Origin: Calonectria ilicicola | Lineage: Eukaryota > Ascomycota > Sordariomycetes > Hypocreales > Nectriaceae | Direction of reading: 5' to 3' | Assembly (NCBI GenBank): GCA_020809705.1 | Contig: CP085826.1 | Location: 806,001-870,000 of the forward strand | Length of the DNA: 64,000 bases | Shown: positions 29,550-42,161 of the stretch, piece by piece | Layout of the letters: every line of letters begins with the position of its first letter | How positions within the stretch are numbered: the first letter of the stretch is position 1 | Position numbers and translations under genes: made by a program | The notes under the pieces: generated by a model | What the model was told of the DNA's origin: nothing | The model's input: the letters and a program-made list of their open reading frames with translations, nothing else | The model's database searches: none

Positions 29550-32500
29550 TAATGTTCTTTTTTTATTGGTTTTGTCCTTAAGGCCAGTATAATAGATTAT
29601 AGTGGTTTTTTTATATATATTATTTAAATTTAGATTTATAATTACTTTATTATATTAATATTATATTAGGTAGAGTAATAAAAGTATCTTCTATTTATAA
29701 GAATTGTAAAATTGAAGGTCTTACTAATTATATTAATCTTTTTAAAATACTTATTATAGCTTATATATATTATATAAGTATTAGCTTTTTTTATATAGTA
29801 GATAAAGGTTTAATTTATTATTTTAAATATATTTAAAGTTATAAAAGTTATAATTATATAAGTATAAAAAGTATAATTTATATATATTTTTATTATTCCT
29901 TATCTAGCTAGCTTAATATATTAATAGTAGTAATTCTTTATATTATTAAAGAAAAGAAAAAGTTATATCAATAACATTTAGAAATATAGAGTGAATTAAA
30001 CTTATTGTATATTTCTTTAAAAGCTTTTTAAAAGGTTATCTTGGAGACCTAGTCTTAAATAATAATAATATTTACTAAATTAAAGTGCCTAAAGAAGTTA
30101 AAGGATAATTTAGAAGAGTGAGGGGCTAGAGTAGTGGAGGTAGTGGAGGCTGAGATTGTAGTAGAGGAAGGCCTTCCTTTGAAGATAGTATTAATATTAT
30201 ATATTATTAATATTGATCTCTCTTTTTACTTATTAAAGGAATGCTTTTAGTATTTTTGAATAATATGTAAGGTATTTGGTAGGTTCCTAGGTTATTTCTT
30301 TATAGCCTTTTTATTTAATTTTGAATTTTCTATCTTTCTTTTTTTTATAATATCTTCTTAACTTTCTATTAGTCTTCTAAGTTTTTTATTTATGGTTTAT
30401 ATTTAGGTCTTATATTTACCTAGATACCCTTATCTAGTTTTAATAGTGAGATATAGAAGATAGGGTGGACCTTAATATTATCTAGGAGGTTAAGCTTATA
30501 GTTGTTTTTTGATATTTTTTTTTAATTAGGTATAATTTAATTTATATAAAGTTAATTTTTTTGTTTTATTTTTTTATTATAAGATTTTTTGTTATTAGGT
30601 AGATTATATCTCCCTTTAAAAAGGTTAGCCTCTTTAGCCTTTTAAGGTTATAATGTTTTTTTATAATATTATAAATAAACTTAAGTTCTATTTTTATTTC
30701 TTTATATAATTTTCTTAGATTATTTGACTTAATTATAGCTTTTGCTTGAATTGTGCTTTCTAAGGAGGCTTAGTAAGCGTCTAGTATAAAGCTAAAATTG
30801 GCTTTTACTGGTGTTATTTTAATACTATAATTATAGGATATATTATATACTAACTGTATAATAGGTAACTTTTCTATTTAATTAGTTTATTTATAGTTAA
30901 TGTAGTATTATAGATATTATTTAATTTCCTGGTTTTGATGTTTAGTTTACCTATTTATTTGAAGGTAGAAGGCTATACTTAGCTTATAATTTAACCCTAT
31001 TAAAAATATTAAGCTTTACTAAAACTTAAATATAAATAATTGTTCTTTATTTAAAATAATTTTGGTTAGTAATCTATATATAGTGATTATATTTTAAAAG
31101 AAAAGGTAAATAAATTATTTTTCTTTTATTATTTTATTATAAAGAAGGTAATATATTACTTTTATAAAGTAATTAATAATAATAAAAATATTATTATAAT
31201 ATACTTCTATAATAAGGTCTACTAATAAAAGAAGGTTAATAATAAAGTTTATTATGATTAAGTTTTATAATTATTATATAATAAGGGATAGTTGTAATAA
31301 TCTATATGGTTTATATTTTGGTTTTTTAGAGTGTTAATATAGACTATATTCCTTATATATTTATTTAATTTTTTTTTATTTTATTAAAGGAAAATGTTTA
31401 TTTGATTTATTTAAGGGTTTTATTAATGTTTTTGTAGCTATATAAGGGGTATTTATGAATATCTTTTATTAACTCCATTTAATATTCTTCTAGTACTTAT
31501 AGGTAATTTATTTTTTCTTTTTCTAAAAGTACTAGATTATATTTTTTAATTTTCCTTAATAGTAGATTGCTTTATTCTACTTATTATATTAGTATTTCTA
31601 TAGTAGTAATTCTGGTTATATATGATAATCCTCTTATTCTTATAGTAGTAATTATTTTCTTTATTTTTATTATTATTCTACTAATTAAAGCTTATTCTAG
31701 TCCTCTATTAGTATTATAAATTAATAGTTTTTCCTATATTTTTGGTTTTTTTGTATTATAGTTAGGCCGGCGGCTAATTGTATTGGCATAGCTATTCTTA
31801 GTTCCTTTTATATAAATAATTTAATAGTTGAATTTAGATAGATATTCTATATATTATAGTTGTTTTTTATTAAGTTTTTAAGTGATTGTAAAGTAAATAA
31901 TGTTTTTATAGTTAGTATATATTATGATTTTATAATTATTTTTTAGTAAATATTATTAGAATTCTTTAAAAGTATTAATAATAATAAGGAATTCTTTATT
32001 ATAGATAGAGTAGTTTAGCTTAGGGCTATATAGCTTATATAAGTAGAATGTTATAAGGTATAGATTTCCTTATTTATCTTATTATCCAATCTAGGCTCCT
32101 AAGGTAAAGTCTGATATATTGGTTTCTAGCTTTATAGGCTTATTAAGGTTGAATATTGTAAGAATAGGTTCTTTTAAAATAGTGTTTCTTATGGCTTTGA
32201 ATGATTATTGTGCTTTATTTTCCTATTAAAAGGTAATTCCTTTTTTAATTAGTTCTATTATACCTAAGGTGATTTTACTAAATCCCTTAATGAATCTTTA
32301 GTAATAGTTAGTAAATCTGAGGAAGGCTTATATTTTCTTTATATTAGTAGGTTCCTTTTAATCTTTTACTATAGTGACTTTCTTTGGGTCTATATGAATT
32401 TTATTAGGGCTAATAATATATCCTAGAAATTTTACTTTTTAGGTATGGAACTTGCTTTTTTCTAGTTTAATTAGGAGTTTGGTATTTTAGAGGGCTTTTA

Positions 32501-35500
32501 AGATCTTATAAATATATTCTTTATATTTTTCTTTATTTTTAAAAAAATAAGAATATCATCTAGATAGCAGATAATAAAGATATTTAAGTATTCTTATAAT
32601 ATATTGATTATTATTTGTTGAAATAATGCTAATATATTTGTGAGTTTGAAAGGTATAACTAGGTATTTAAATAGTTTAAACTTAATTTGGAAAGTAGTTT
32701 TTTATTTATATTCTTCTTTAATATAAATAAGATTATATACTCCTTTAAGATCTAGTATAATAAAGATATTAGTTTTATAAAAGTAATTCTTTATTTTATT
32801 AATTAATGGTAGTAAAGTGTGATTTTTAATAGTAATATTATTAAGCTATTAATAGTTTATAATAAGATATAGCTTCTTGTTTTTCTTAGGTATAAATATA
32901 ATAGGGTAATTAGCTTTAGAGTTTAAAATATAGATATATTCCTTTTTAAATATATCTTAAATATATTCCTTTAAGATATTAAGTTTAATTTAATTAAGAT
33001 TATAAATAGGGTAAAATTAGGTATTAAATCTATCTTTAAAGATGATTTTATAATCTTACTAGCTAAACTTAGGTAGTCTAGTGTCTAGTTCTTCTATAAA
33101 GAGCTTTTTATAGATTCAGTATTATAGGAGTATATTATATAATCTATCTATTTTTACTTTAATTTTTATTTTCTTAAGGCTTTTATTAATTTATTAGAAC
33201 TATATTCTAAGGTAGGTAATTATTTATTATTTTTACTTTTTTTAATTATTTTTATATTTATATTTTATTCCTTTAAATAATAAAGATTCTCCTTCACTTA
33301 TATCTTTTACTTAATTAAGGCTAGAAGTTTAAGATCTTTTATTATATTTTATAGAAATATTACTAGCTATATTATATTTCTTAGGTATTTATATCTAGCT
33401 AGTATACTAGTAGATATTAGGGTTATATTAGTATAACTATAGGTATCCTAAAACTAGATTATATTATCTAATATTAATAATATTAAAGATTATTCTTTAG
33501 TTTTTTCCTTTAATAAAGACTTTTAGATAATTAATCTTTTTATCTATAATACTATTATTATAGCTAAAAGGGGTTTCTTTTATATTAATGATTTTATATA
33601 AATTGATTTTTATTATTTATAATAATTAAAGTTGGTTAATTACTTAAAGATTAATATAGTTTTGTTTAGCTTTACTATTTACTATAGTATTATATTACTT
33701 CCCTCTAATTCTTACTTTTACTTCTAGTTATTATTAGGGTTGCTTTTTAGTTATAAAGTATAAAGCTTTTTTAAGGAGTTCTTTTAGTAACTTTAAGGAT
33801 TGTTACTCTAGCCGCTTCTACTGCTCTTCTATAGGGGGCTCTATTTATTTTTTAGTTTTATTTAGTACTAGGCTATTACTTTATCTATTATATAAATATT
33901 ATATTTAAGGTTTTAATATTTATTTTAAGGTAATTTACTATAATTAGGGAACTTAGGCTTATCTGGTTTTAATATAGTGAACTAATAGTAGGGGTTTTTT
34001 TCTATTACTTTATATTAATTGAAGTATCTCTTATAGGCATGGTGGATAACTATGTCTTCTACCCTAATAGAAAAGTATATTATATACTACTTTTGTTCTA
34101 TATATTGAAGGTAGTTATAATTATAATAGCTTATTTATAAGATATTTTTATATTTTTTATATATTATATTTAATTTAGAATTATCCTTCTTATATTGGAT
34201 AGGTTAGGGGTTGTGGTTTCCTAGTTATTATTTACTTTGTATAAGTAGGAAGACTTTATCTCTGTCTTATAAAGGTTCCCTGACTTATTAGGCCATTTTT
34301 TTAATATTAGTTGTCCATTTTCTATTTCCATTTTTATTATAAGTGCAGATATCCTATTATACTAGTGCTTTATTAGTATATATATCTAGGATGGATGTAG
34401 GGATTTCTATCTTCTTAGCTTGTTCTAATTATTTATGGGGAAGGTAGAGCTAGCCTTTTTATTAGGTTGATTATACTTTTTGAATAGTTTTATTGGTTTT
34501 TTATTATAAAATAAGTTTTATCTTATATAATTTATAGTTTTTTGTATATTACTTAATTATAGTAATTGATTTATATTTCTTAATAATAACAAGAACAACT
34601 TTTCTTATAATATCCTCTTTTCCTTCTAATATTAGGGTTTATTAAGTTTTTATAGTATTAAGTTATTTTTGTCCTTTTGGTATAGGTTTAAACTAATTTC
34701 CTATTTTCAAAGAGTAGTATTTAAAAGATTTATATCTTTTCTTTCTATAATTAAAGTAAGTAATCTTACTTTTATTATACTTTTAGATAGTACTAAGTTC
34801 TATTAGTTCTAAATGAGTTCTATATATAATACTTTATTACTTATTTTAGGTTTTTTTTTATTTAGGATATATAGGTTTTTATTATTTTAGGTATATTCTT
34901 TATATTAGTTAAATTATCTTTTATTAATTTTAATAGTACTTTTAATATACTTTAAAAGTTTCTTTAACTAATTTTTTTATAGATTTTATTTTTAATTTTA
35001 CTTTTTAAGCCTTTATAATAAAGTTCTATTAATATATTATTATTTTAGGCTATTTATACTATAATTCTTTTAAACTTAGCTAAATATTAATTATAAGATT
35101 TTATTTATTTAAGTTTATATAACTAGTTTATAGTTTATTATTTTATATTAATCATACTAAAATTATCTTTAATAGTGATTTTGAAATATTCTTAGTTTTT
35201 AAAGATCTCTTAGGTCTTTTTATTTTAATTAGTATTATTCTTATTTTTCAAATAATCTCTTATAATGGATTTAAATTATACTCCTACATTCCCTTAAAGG
35301 AGGGTTTTAATGTATAATATCTAAGCTTTAGGGGTTATAAGTTGTATTAGGAAAAAGCAAAAGTATTTCTTCATTTAGATGAAGAAGAGGACTATATTGG
35401 TAGCCTTTTCTAGGAAGGGCTCTAGGACTAGGGGTCTTAGAATTTCATTAATATCTTTACCCTTATTTCCTTTAACTATAATGATTCTAGCTTTTTCTAC

Positions 35501-35661
35501 TTTAAGTTATACTTATATATTTATAAGTTTCTTCTTAACCTACTATAATTCTATAATTAACTTAGTATTACTAGAAGAAGTAATAATAGCAGGGTTCTTT
35601 CTAGACATTATTATTGCTTAATTATTAATATAAATAATTAATTGAATAAAAGCTTTTAATA

Positions 35662-36051
35662 TATAATAGTTTAGTTAATTTCTAATTTAATAAATTAATT
35701 AGAATAAAGGGTTTATTATTAATAGAATAATTAAATATATTATAATAAAATAAAATAATAAAAGTATTATATTAAATAATAATTAATTATAATTAAGGTA
35801 ATTAAATTATATTAAAAATTAATTAATTCTATTCCTTATAATAAGATCTAATCTATCTATATACTACTATTCTATTTTAGTATATATAATACACTTAGTG
35901 CACTAGGTATAATATCTTTTGTACTTATTATAACAATTGCCTTTATTACTCCTTATTTAATTAGTTATATATAATTATAAAGTAGCTGGTTTCTTATAGG
36001 GTGTGGCATTCTGCCATTCTAGACCGCCTGGGTATGATATGGGTCGTAACA
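35662..36051 (-). repeat. Eb 5' LTR (390 bp)
   Basis: Best preserved at its right end, where GGGTCGTAACA (36041-36051) keeps the ancestral terminus. The left part is strongly mutated. Confidence 0.9.
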
Positions 36052-36345
36052 CCTTCATTTAGGTAAAAAAGAGGATTATATTGGCAGCTTTTCCTAGAAA
36101 AGGTTCTAGGACCGGGAGTTTTAGAATTTCATTAATATCTTTACCCTTATTTCCTTTAACTGTAGTGGTTCTGGCTTTTTCTACCTTAAATTATATTTAT
36201 ATATTTATAAGTTTCTTCTTAATCTATTATAGTTCTATAGTTAATTTAATATTACTAGGAGAAGTAATAGTAATGGGGTTCTTTTTGAATATTATTATTA
36301 TTTAATTATTAATATAAATAATTAATTAAATAAAAGCTTTTAATA

Positions 36346-36741
36346 TATAATAATCTAGTTAATTCTTAACTTAATAAACTAATTAGAATAAAGGGTTTAT
36401 TATTAGTAGGATGGTTAAGTATATTATAATAAAGTAAAATAATAAAAGTATTATATTAAGTAATAGTCAATTGTAATTAAAATAATTAAATTATATTAAA
36501 AGTTAGTTAATATTAGCTATAAGGGCAGATTCTAATCTATTTATATACTATTACCTAGTAGGCATTTACTGTATTGGTTCTATCTAATGTATTGGTAATT
36601 AAGGTGGTGATTACAGGGTAATTACTAATACTATAAGTAATTACTTATAAGTACTTCCTTATTGGTTAATATAGGGCTATAAGGTAGATAAGCATCGTTT
36701 CTGCCTTGTTTGACCGCCCAGGCGTGTCATGGGTCATAACA
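36346..36741 (-). repeat. Ea 5' LTR (396 bp)
   Basis: Partner of 22942-23337. The right 60 bp keep ancestral GC-rich sequence ending GGGTCATAACA. Confidence 0.9.
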
Positions 36742-36746
36742 AAAAC

Positions 36747-39195
36747 TACTATTATAGAAACATTAATATAATAAGTAAAATAGAATAATCTATTATTAAG
36801 AAAAATTAAAAAATATAATCTAGTACTTTTAGAAAAAGAAAAAACAGACTATCTATAAGTGCTAGAGGAATATTAAATAGAATTAATAAAAGATATCTAT
36901 AAATATCCCTTATATGGCTATAAAGGTATTAATAAAACCCTTAAATAAATTAAATAAATATTTTCCTTTAATAAAATAAAAAAGAAAGTTAAATAAGTAT
37001 ATAAGAAATATAGCCTATATTAATACTTTAAAAAACTAAGATATAAACTATATAGATTATTATAATTATCCCTTGTTATATAATAACTATAGGATTTAAT
37101 TATAATAGATTTTATTACTAACCTCCTTTTATTAGCAGACCCTACTATAGGAGTATACTATAATAATATTTTTATTATTATTAATTACTTTATAAAAATA
37201 ATATATTATCTCCTTTATAATAAAGTAATAAAAAAGAAATAATTTGCTTACCTTTTCTTCTAATATATAATTATTATATATAGATTACTAACTAAAATCA
37301 TTTTAAATAAAGAATAATTATTTGCATTTAAGTTTTAATAAAGCTTAATGTCCTTAATAGGATTAAATTATAAGCTAAGTATAGTATTTTACCCCTAGAT
37401 AGATAGATAAACTGAATGCTAAAATTAGGAAATTAAGTAATATCTATAATATTATATTAATTATAAATAAATTAATTAAATAGAAAAACTATCTATTATA
37501 TAATTAGTATATAATATATTCTATAACTATAATATTAAGATAATATTAATAAAAGCTAACTTTGGCTTTATATTAGATACTTATTGAGCCTTCTTAGAAG
37601 GCATAATCTAAGCAAAAGTAATAATTAAGTTAGATAATCTAAGAAAACTATATAAAGAAATAAAAACTAAACTTAAGTTTATTTATAATATTATGAAAAG
37701 ATACTATAATATAAAAAGATTAAAAGGATTAATCTTTTTAAAGAGAGATATAATCTACCTAACAATAAAAAATCTTATAATAAAAAAATAAAATAAAAAA
37801 ATTAACTTTATATAAATTAAATTATACCTAATTAAAAGAAAAATATTAAAAAATAATTATAAGCTTAACCTCCTAAATAATATTAAGGTTCACTCTATCT
37901 TCTATATCTCACTACTAAAATCTAGTAATAGTATTTAAGTAAATATAAGACCTAAATATAAACTATAAATAAAAAATCTAAAAGATTAATAGAAAGTTAA
38001 AAAAATATTATAAAAAAAAAAAAATAAAAAATTTAAAATTAAATAAAAATATTATAAAAAAATAACTTAAAAACCTATTAAATACCTTATATATTATTTA
38101 AAGATACTAAAAGTATTCCTTTAATAAGTAAAAAAAAGGATTAATATTAGTAATATATAATATTAATATTACCTTTAAAAAAGGGTCTTCCTTCACTATA
38201 ATCTTAACCTCTATTACCTCTATTACTCTAGTATCTTACTCTTTTAGATTATCTTTTAATTTCTTTAAGTGCTTTAATTTAATAAATATTACTATTATTT
38301 AAGATTAGATCTTTAAGATAATCTTTTAAGAAGTCTTTAAAGAAGTATATAATAAATTTAATTTATTTTATATTTTTAAATATTATTAATATAACTTTTT
38401 TTTCTTTAATAATATAAAGAATTATTATTATTAGTATATTAAGTTAGCTAGATAAGGAATAATAAAAATATATATAAATTATACTTTTTATATTTATATA
38501 ATTATAATTTTTATAACTTTAAATATACTTAAAATAATAAATCAAATCTTTATTTATTATATAAAAAAGATTAATACTTATATAATATATATAAGCTATA
38601 ATAAATATCTTAAAAAGATTAATATAATTAATAAAACCTTTAATTTTATAATTCTTATAAATAGAAAATACTTTTATTACCCTATCTAATATAATATTAA
38701 TATAATAAAAAAATTATAAATCTAAATTTAGATAATATATATAAAAAAACCATAATAACCCATTATACTAGCCTTAAGAATAAGACTAATAAAGGAAAGA
38801 TATTATATTACAACCTATATTATACCTAAAGTAATCTAGGATAATAGAATATTATACCTTATAAGAATCTAACTACCTTATAATTACATACAACCAATCA
38901 AATAAGGAGTAATAAAGGCAATTATTATAATAAGTATAAAAGATATTATACCTAGTATATTAAGCATATTATATATATTAAAATAGAATAATAATATATA
39001 AATAAATTAGATCTTACTATAAGAAATAGAACTAATTAACTTTTAATATAATTTAATTATTTTAATTATAATTAACTATTATTTAATATAATACTTTTAT
39101 TACTCTATTTACTATAACACACCTAACCATCCTGCTAACAATAAACCCTTCGTTCTGATTAGTTCATTAAGTTAGGAATTGACCAGACCGTTACA
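36747..39195 (+). mobile_element. E5, right fragment: 3' half of pol, 3' LTR
   Basis: Plus-strand copy of the Ea/Eb family, resuming exactly where 22941 left off and reading through the RNase H/integrase side to the 3' LTR (38806-39195, 390 bp, the same type as Eb). A purine-rich stretch AAAGGAAAGATA precedes the LTR. No 5' half is present in the window; E4 sits at the broken left side, so the rest may lie beyond the left edge. Confidence 0.85.
38806..39195 (+). repeat. E5 3' LTR (390 bp)
   Basis: Reverse-complement match to the Eb LTRs over its whole length. The end GACCGTTACA is the unmutated family terminus. Confidence 0.9.
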
Positions 39196-40660
39196 CGATT
39201 AACTAGATCTTTACTTATAAAGGCAAAAGTATTATAGTTTATATTAATAAAGGCTTAAATAAATTAATTATTAACTTTTACTTTAACTAAAGCTAATCTA
39301 CTAATCATTATAGGCTTTTACTTTACTTACCCTTAAAGATCTTCTCTAAATAGCTTTAATATTTAACTTTATATTAAAGCTCCTTATTTTCTAAATCTTC
39401 ACTTTTACTAATAAATAAATCTAACTTTATAAAGTTAGTACTATTAGCCTACTTGGCTTTCTTTATATAAGATTATTAAACTATTAATTAATAAATTAGA
39501 TAAAAGGCCTTTAAATAATTAAGACTTTTATAACTAAAATAATATTATATATCTTAATCTTAATTACTAATAGATTACTTATAAAAGATCGGTTTCTTAG
39601 TAATTACCTTACCTATTATTAGCATATTACCTTTATAATCCTTAATCACTTTAAGGACCTAAGAAATATAATCTTACCTTTAATTAGCAATAGGTTCCTT
39701 TTTTCCTAGCTTCCTAAGTTTCTCTAGCTTTTAAGCTATATCCTATACTTAAGCTAGCTAGCCTATATAATTATATAATAGGTCTACTATAATTAAGCTA
39801 TACTATAATTATAAGTTTAGTATACTTTTTAAAAAGATAATCTTAGCTTAATTAGCCCACTAGGAGCCTTCTATATTTACTATAATCTACTTAAATTTAA
39901 ATAGAAAGCTTATAAAAGAGATATTTTTATCTTATTAAAAGGTTTATAAGAATACTATTATATATACTTATAAATTAATATCTTTATATATATAATCTAA
40001 GTAATATATAAAATCTATAGGATTATAATAATCTCTAGGTCCTTTAGTAGTATAGAAGGTAGCTACTACCTTCTAAGATCCTATTACTAAATATAAATTA
40101 ATTAAATACTAGAGCTCTTAATTTAATATATAAAGGTAAATATCTAGCTCTAATTTATTTTTTATTTACTATAATTATATTAGGTATTTATAATAATTAC
40201 CTAAAAACTTTAATAGGTTTGAAAGTAGCTTTTACTTTAAAAAGGACTATTAAAAAATATTAATATTTAGCCTAACTAAACCTAATAATTTTACCTTAAT
40301 TAAGACCCTTAGGCTCTTCTTAAGGTATTCTTATAGTAGCATTAATCTTTCTATTATATTACTTTATTAAGCTTTTAATTATATAATCTACTTCTAAATT
40401 AAGACTAAAGCTATACTTAATCTCTATTATATAAGCTATACTAACTATTATTAGATTACCTTATTTAATATTAAACTACTAAATCCTTAATTTACTATTA
40501 TACCTATAAATATCTTAACTAATAATTTATATTAAAATTAATTAAACTTTAAATATATAAAAGGCTAGTTCTAGATTTATTTAACCTAAAAGGTGCTCTA
40601 TATTAGTTTATCTAAAGCTAAGAAGAAAAGAAAAAAAGACAATTAGAAAAACATATTCTT
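39196..40660. other. AT-rich, RIP-like relic DNA without identifiable element
   Basis: About 1.45 kb of stop-riddled AT-rich sequence right of the E5 LTR. I found no terminal repeat, polypurine tract or protein motif that assigns it. It is presumably older repeat DNA into which E5 inserted. Confidence 0.5.
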
Positions 40661-40821
40661 CTAATTATATATGCCTTAGTGTGCCCTCGCTACCAACATA
40701 GTCATGAAGCTTAATCTAGGTGGATACGGCATAGCCGTAATCCTCTGCCAGGCTTCAGCCTGTGACACCCAGTCATCTTATAAAAAAGGATTAGAGTTTG
40801 GCCAATACAATAGATAACCAG
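40661..40821. repeat. LTR-end-like fragment related to E7
   Basis: Base composition turns normal here. The segment near 40747-40768 (CCAGGCTTCAGCCTGTGACA) nearly equals the last 20 bp of the E7 LTR. Just before it is a perfect hairpin (GGCATAGCC flanked by GGATAC/GTAATCC) in the place where the E7 LTR has another hairpin. It may be a diverged solo LTR end; no left boundary was found. Confidence 0.45.
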
Positions 40822-41003
40822 TGTCACGGTTTGGCCCGATTGGACTAAAGCGGGGCTAGCACTTCGATCGTGGCAGCGATGCTACGTCCTTAACCGTTAC
40901 AGCAAAAGGATATATAATAACTAAGCTAGCAACTTAATCATTTAGCCACATATAAGACCCTAGGCACAGCCTAGGTTAAGGTGCCAGGCCTCAGCCTATA
41001 ACA
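40822..41003 (-). repeat. E7 left terminal repeat (182 bp)
   Basis: Differs from 41234-41415 mainly by G-to-A transitions (for example TATAACA against TGTGACA at the end), i.e. light RIP on one copy only. Confidence 0.9.
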
Positions 41004-41233
41004 TCACCCCCTCCTATGCCTAGCTCCCTCACCTAGGATCTGTCCCCTTAAGCTTCTAGGGCGCTTACTAGCCTAGGGTATGCCTTCTACAGGCTACTAC
41101 CCACTCTAGATCAGAGCTCTGACCGGCGGAAATCTTATACCACACACCCCCAGAACCTTCCGTTCTGTGAGCCCAGGAGCAACCTATCTGACCTTGGGTT
41201 CGAATCTGTGACCCTTAGGGCAGCTTAGTCATA

Positions 41234-41415
41234 TGTCACGGTTTGGCCCGATTGGGCTAAAGCGGGGCTAGCACTTCGATCGTGGCAGCGATGCTGTGTC
41301 CTTAACCGTTGCGGCAAAAGGATATATAATGACTAAGCTGGCAACTTAGTCATTTAGCCATGTATAAGACCCTAGGCACAGCCTAGGTTAAGGTGCCAGG
41401 CCTCAGCCTGTGACA
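41234..41415 (-). repeat. E7 right terminal repeat (182 bp)
   Basis: Intact-looking copy. Contains a hairpin CCTAGG-CACAG-CCTAGG and abuts the coding-like island that follows. Confidence 0.9.
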
Positions 41416-41841
41416 CCAGCACTTCCGTCCTTTTTAGCCCCAGGGATATTACCAACGTAATCACGACTGGAGGAATCCTTATAAAATCGATCCTGGACAA
41501 AAAGGAGAACACGCTCGTTTCCCTTTGAAATGTTGCTGGCTCGTACAATGTAGTAAGTTGCCGACCTTGTCCGCATATTCTGTAACCACTGGATCTCGAA
41601 AGAAGCAAGCTCTGACCCCCTGGAGTGTGGGCCGCAAAGCAAAGAACGTCGTTAACCTGGGGAATAGACATGATGACTTCTAAAAAGTAATAGTAGCTGA
41701 GTAGAAGCAACACTGAAGAGAAAGAGTTGATAGTTTGAGAAGGATCCTGCAGTTTTCGTGTTTGTTATAATGATAGAAATAGCTGGGTCGGGGATTTCTT
41801 ACCCTTTATAAGATATTTTCCTACCACTCCTTTTAGTGTTT
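41416..41841 (-). pseudogene. Non-repetitive island with truncated hypothetical coding fragment
   Basis: About 425 bp of normal base composition between E7 and E6. The minus strand has two overlapping open frames starting near 41713/41670 and 41642 and running into the E7 repeat at 41415, where they end within about 15 codons. The frame with segments MRTRSATYYIVRASNISKG and VQDRFYKDSSSRDYVGNIP looks more protein-like. I do not recognise it. E7 insertion may have cut a host gene at its 3' side and E6 its 5' side; it could also be non-coding. Confidence 0.35.
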
Positions 41842-41846
41842 GGTTC

Positions 41847-41932
41847 TGTCAAATAACCGTTACACCAAGCAAAAGGGAATGTACACTCCGCTAATACATA
41901 GTGCAAATAATGGCTATAATCTAAATGTGACA
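41847..41932 (-). repeat. E6 left terminal repeat (86 bp)
   Basis: TGTCAAATAACCG...AATGTGACA. Matches the split right copy with a few C/T and G/A changes. Confidence 0.9.
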
Positions 41933-42010
41933 TACCCCCCCAGATTGGCTAAAGTTAAGGTAATCTATTACGTAGGCTGTTTGCACTACACTGTTGTTGC
42001 TATGGGCTTG

Positions 42011-42161
42011 TGTCACAAGACGAGGCCAGGGGTAGGCATAATAACTGTGTTGTGCGATGAAGAGGGTAGAAGGCTCTCACTACGGTCGGCTAATATTAAT
42101 ATTGTATGTATGTGTGGTACACATGTGATTTTATATATGACTGCTTGTATGATCTGTGATA
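42011..42161 (-). repeat. E3 3' LTR (151 bp)
   Basis: Direct match to 48546-48696 and inverted match to the E1 LTRs. Contains TGTCACAAGACGAGG at its left end. Confidence 0.94.

Larger units (their letters stand above)
29160..36051 (-). mobile_element. Eb: same-family Gypsy-type retrotransposon nested in Ea
   Basis: Bounded by 390-bp LTRs (29160-29549 and 35662-36051) with a 5-bp duplication CCTTC (29155-29159, 36052-36056). Deleting Eb and one duplication joins Ea's interior into a stretch collinear with Eb's own interior near 35350-35400, which proves the nesting. It is less mutated than Ea: the reverse transcriptase box still reads ICYLDDI on the minus strand around 32555-32566, where Ea reads YLNN. 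Many stops remain in every frame, so it is not functional. Length is 6892 bp. Confidence 0.93.
22942..36741 (-). mobile_element. Ea: Gypsy-type LTR retrotransposon inserted in E5, itself carrying Eb
   Basis: Bounded by 396-bp LTRs (22942-23337 and 36346-36741) with a 5-bp duplication AAAAC (22937-22941, 36742-36746). The complement of a polypurine tract (CCCCCTTTT at 23344-23352) follows the left LTR, so orientation is minus. A degraded reverse transcriptase box YLNN is read on the minus strand at 26342-26353. The interior is split by Eb: the 5'-most part is 36057-36345 and the rest is 23338-29159. Without Eb the element is about 6.9 kb. It is fully broken by stops. Confidence 0.92.
40822..41415 (-). 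mobile_element. E7: miniature LTR (TRIM-like) element, 594 bp
   Basis: Two 182-bp direct repeats (40822-41003 and 41234-41415; ends TGTCACGG...CTGTGACA) enclose only 230 bp without coding capacity. The complement of a polypurine tract (CACCCCCTCC at 41006-41015) follows the left repeat, suggesting minus orientation. Near the right repeat the plus strand contains GGTTCGAATC (41197-41206), a perfect tRNA T-arm/B-box core, placed where a tRNA-complementary primer site would be in a minus-strand element. The target duplication is CCAG (4 bp), or ACCAG if the terminal A is shared. The left repeat has about ten G-to-A type changes; the right looks intact. Confidence 0.82.

Noticed and set aside
35379..36305. 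Two similar plus-strand hydrophobic frames (35379-35621 and 36081-36305)
   Set aside because: They are the same antisense stretch of the 5' interior of Eb and Ea. Their similarity reflects shared ancestry of the elements, differences are RIP-type transitions, and they lie opposite the element's own strand.
22942..36741. Tandem LTR array formed by unequal recombination
   Set aside because: Distinct LTR lengths for outer and inner pairs and two separate target duplications show nested insertion instead.
1..40660. CRISPR-like or centromere-like interpretation of the AT-rich repeats
   Set aside because: The repetition is fully explained by LTR pairs and family copies; there are no regularly spaced short repeats. 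A centromere cannot be judged from sequence of this size.
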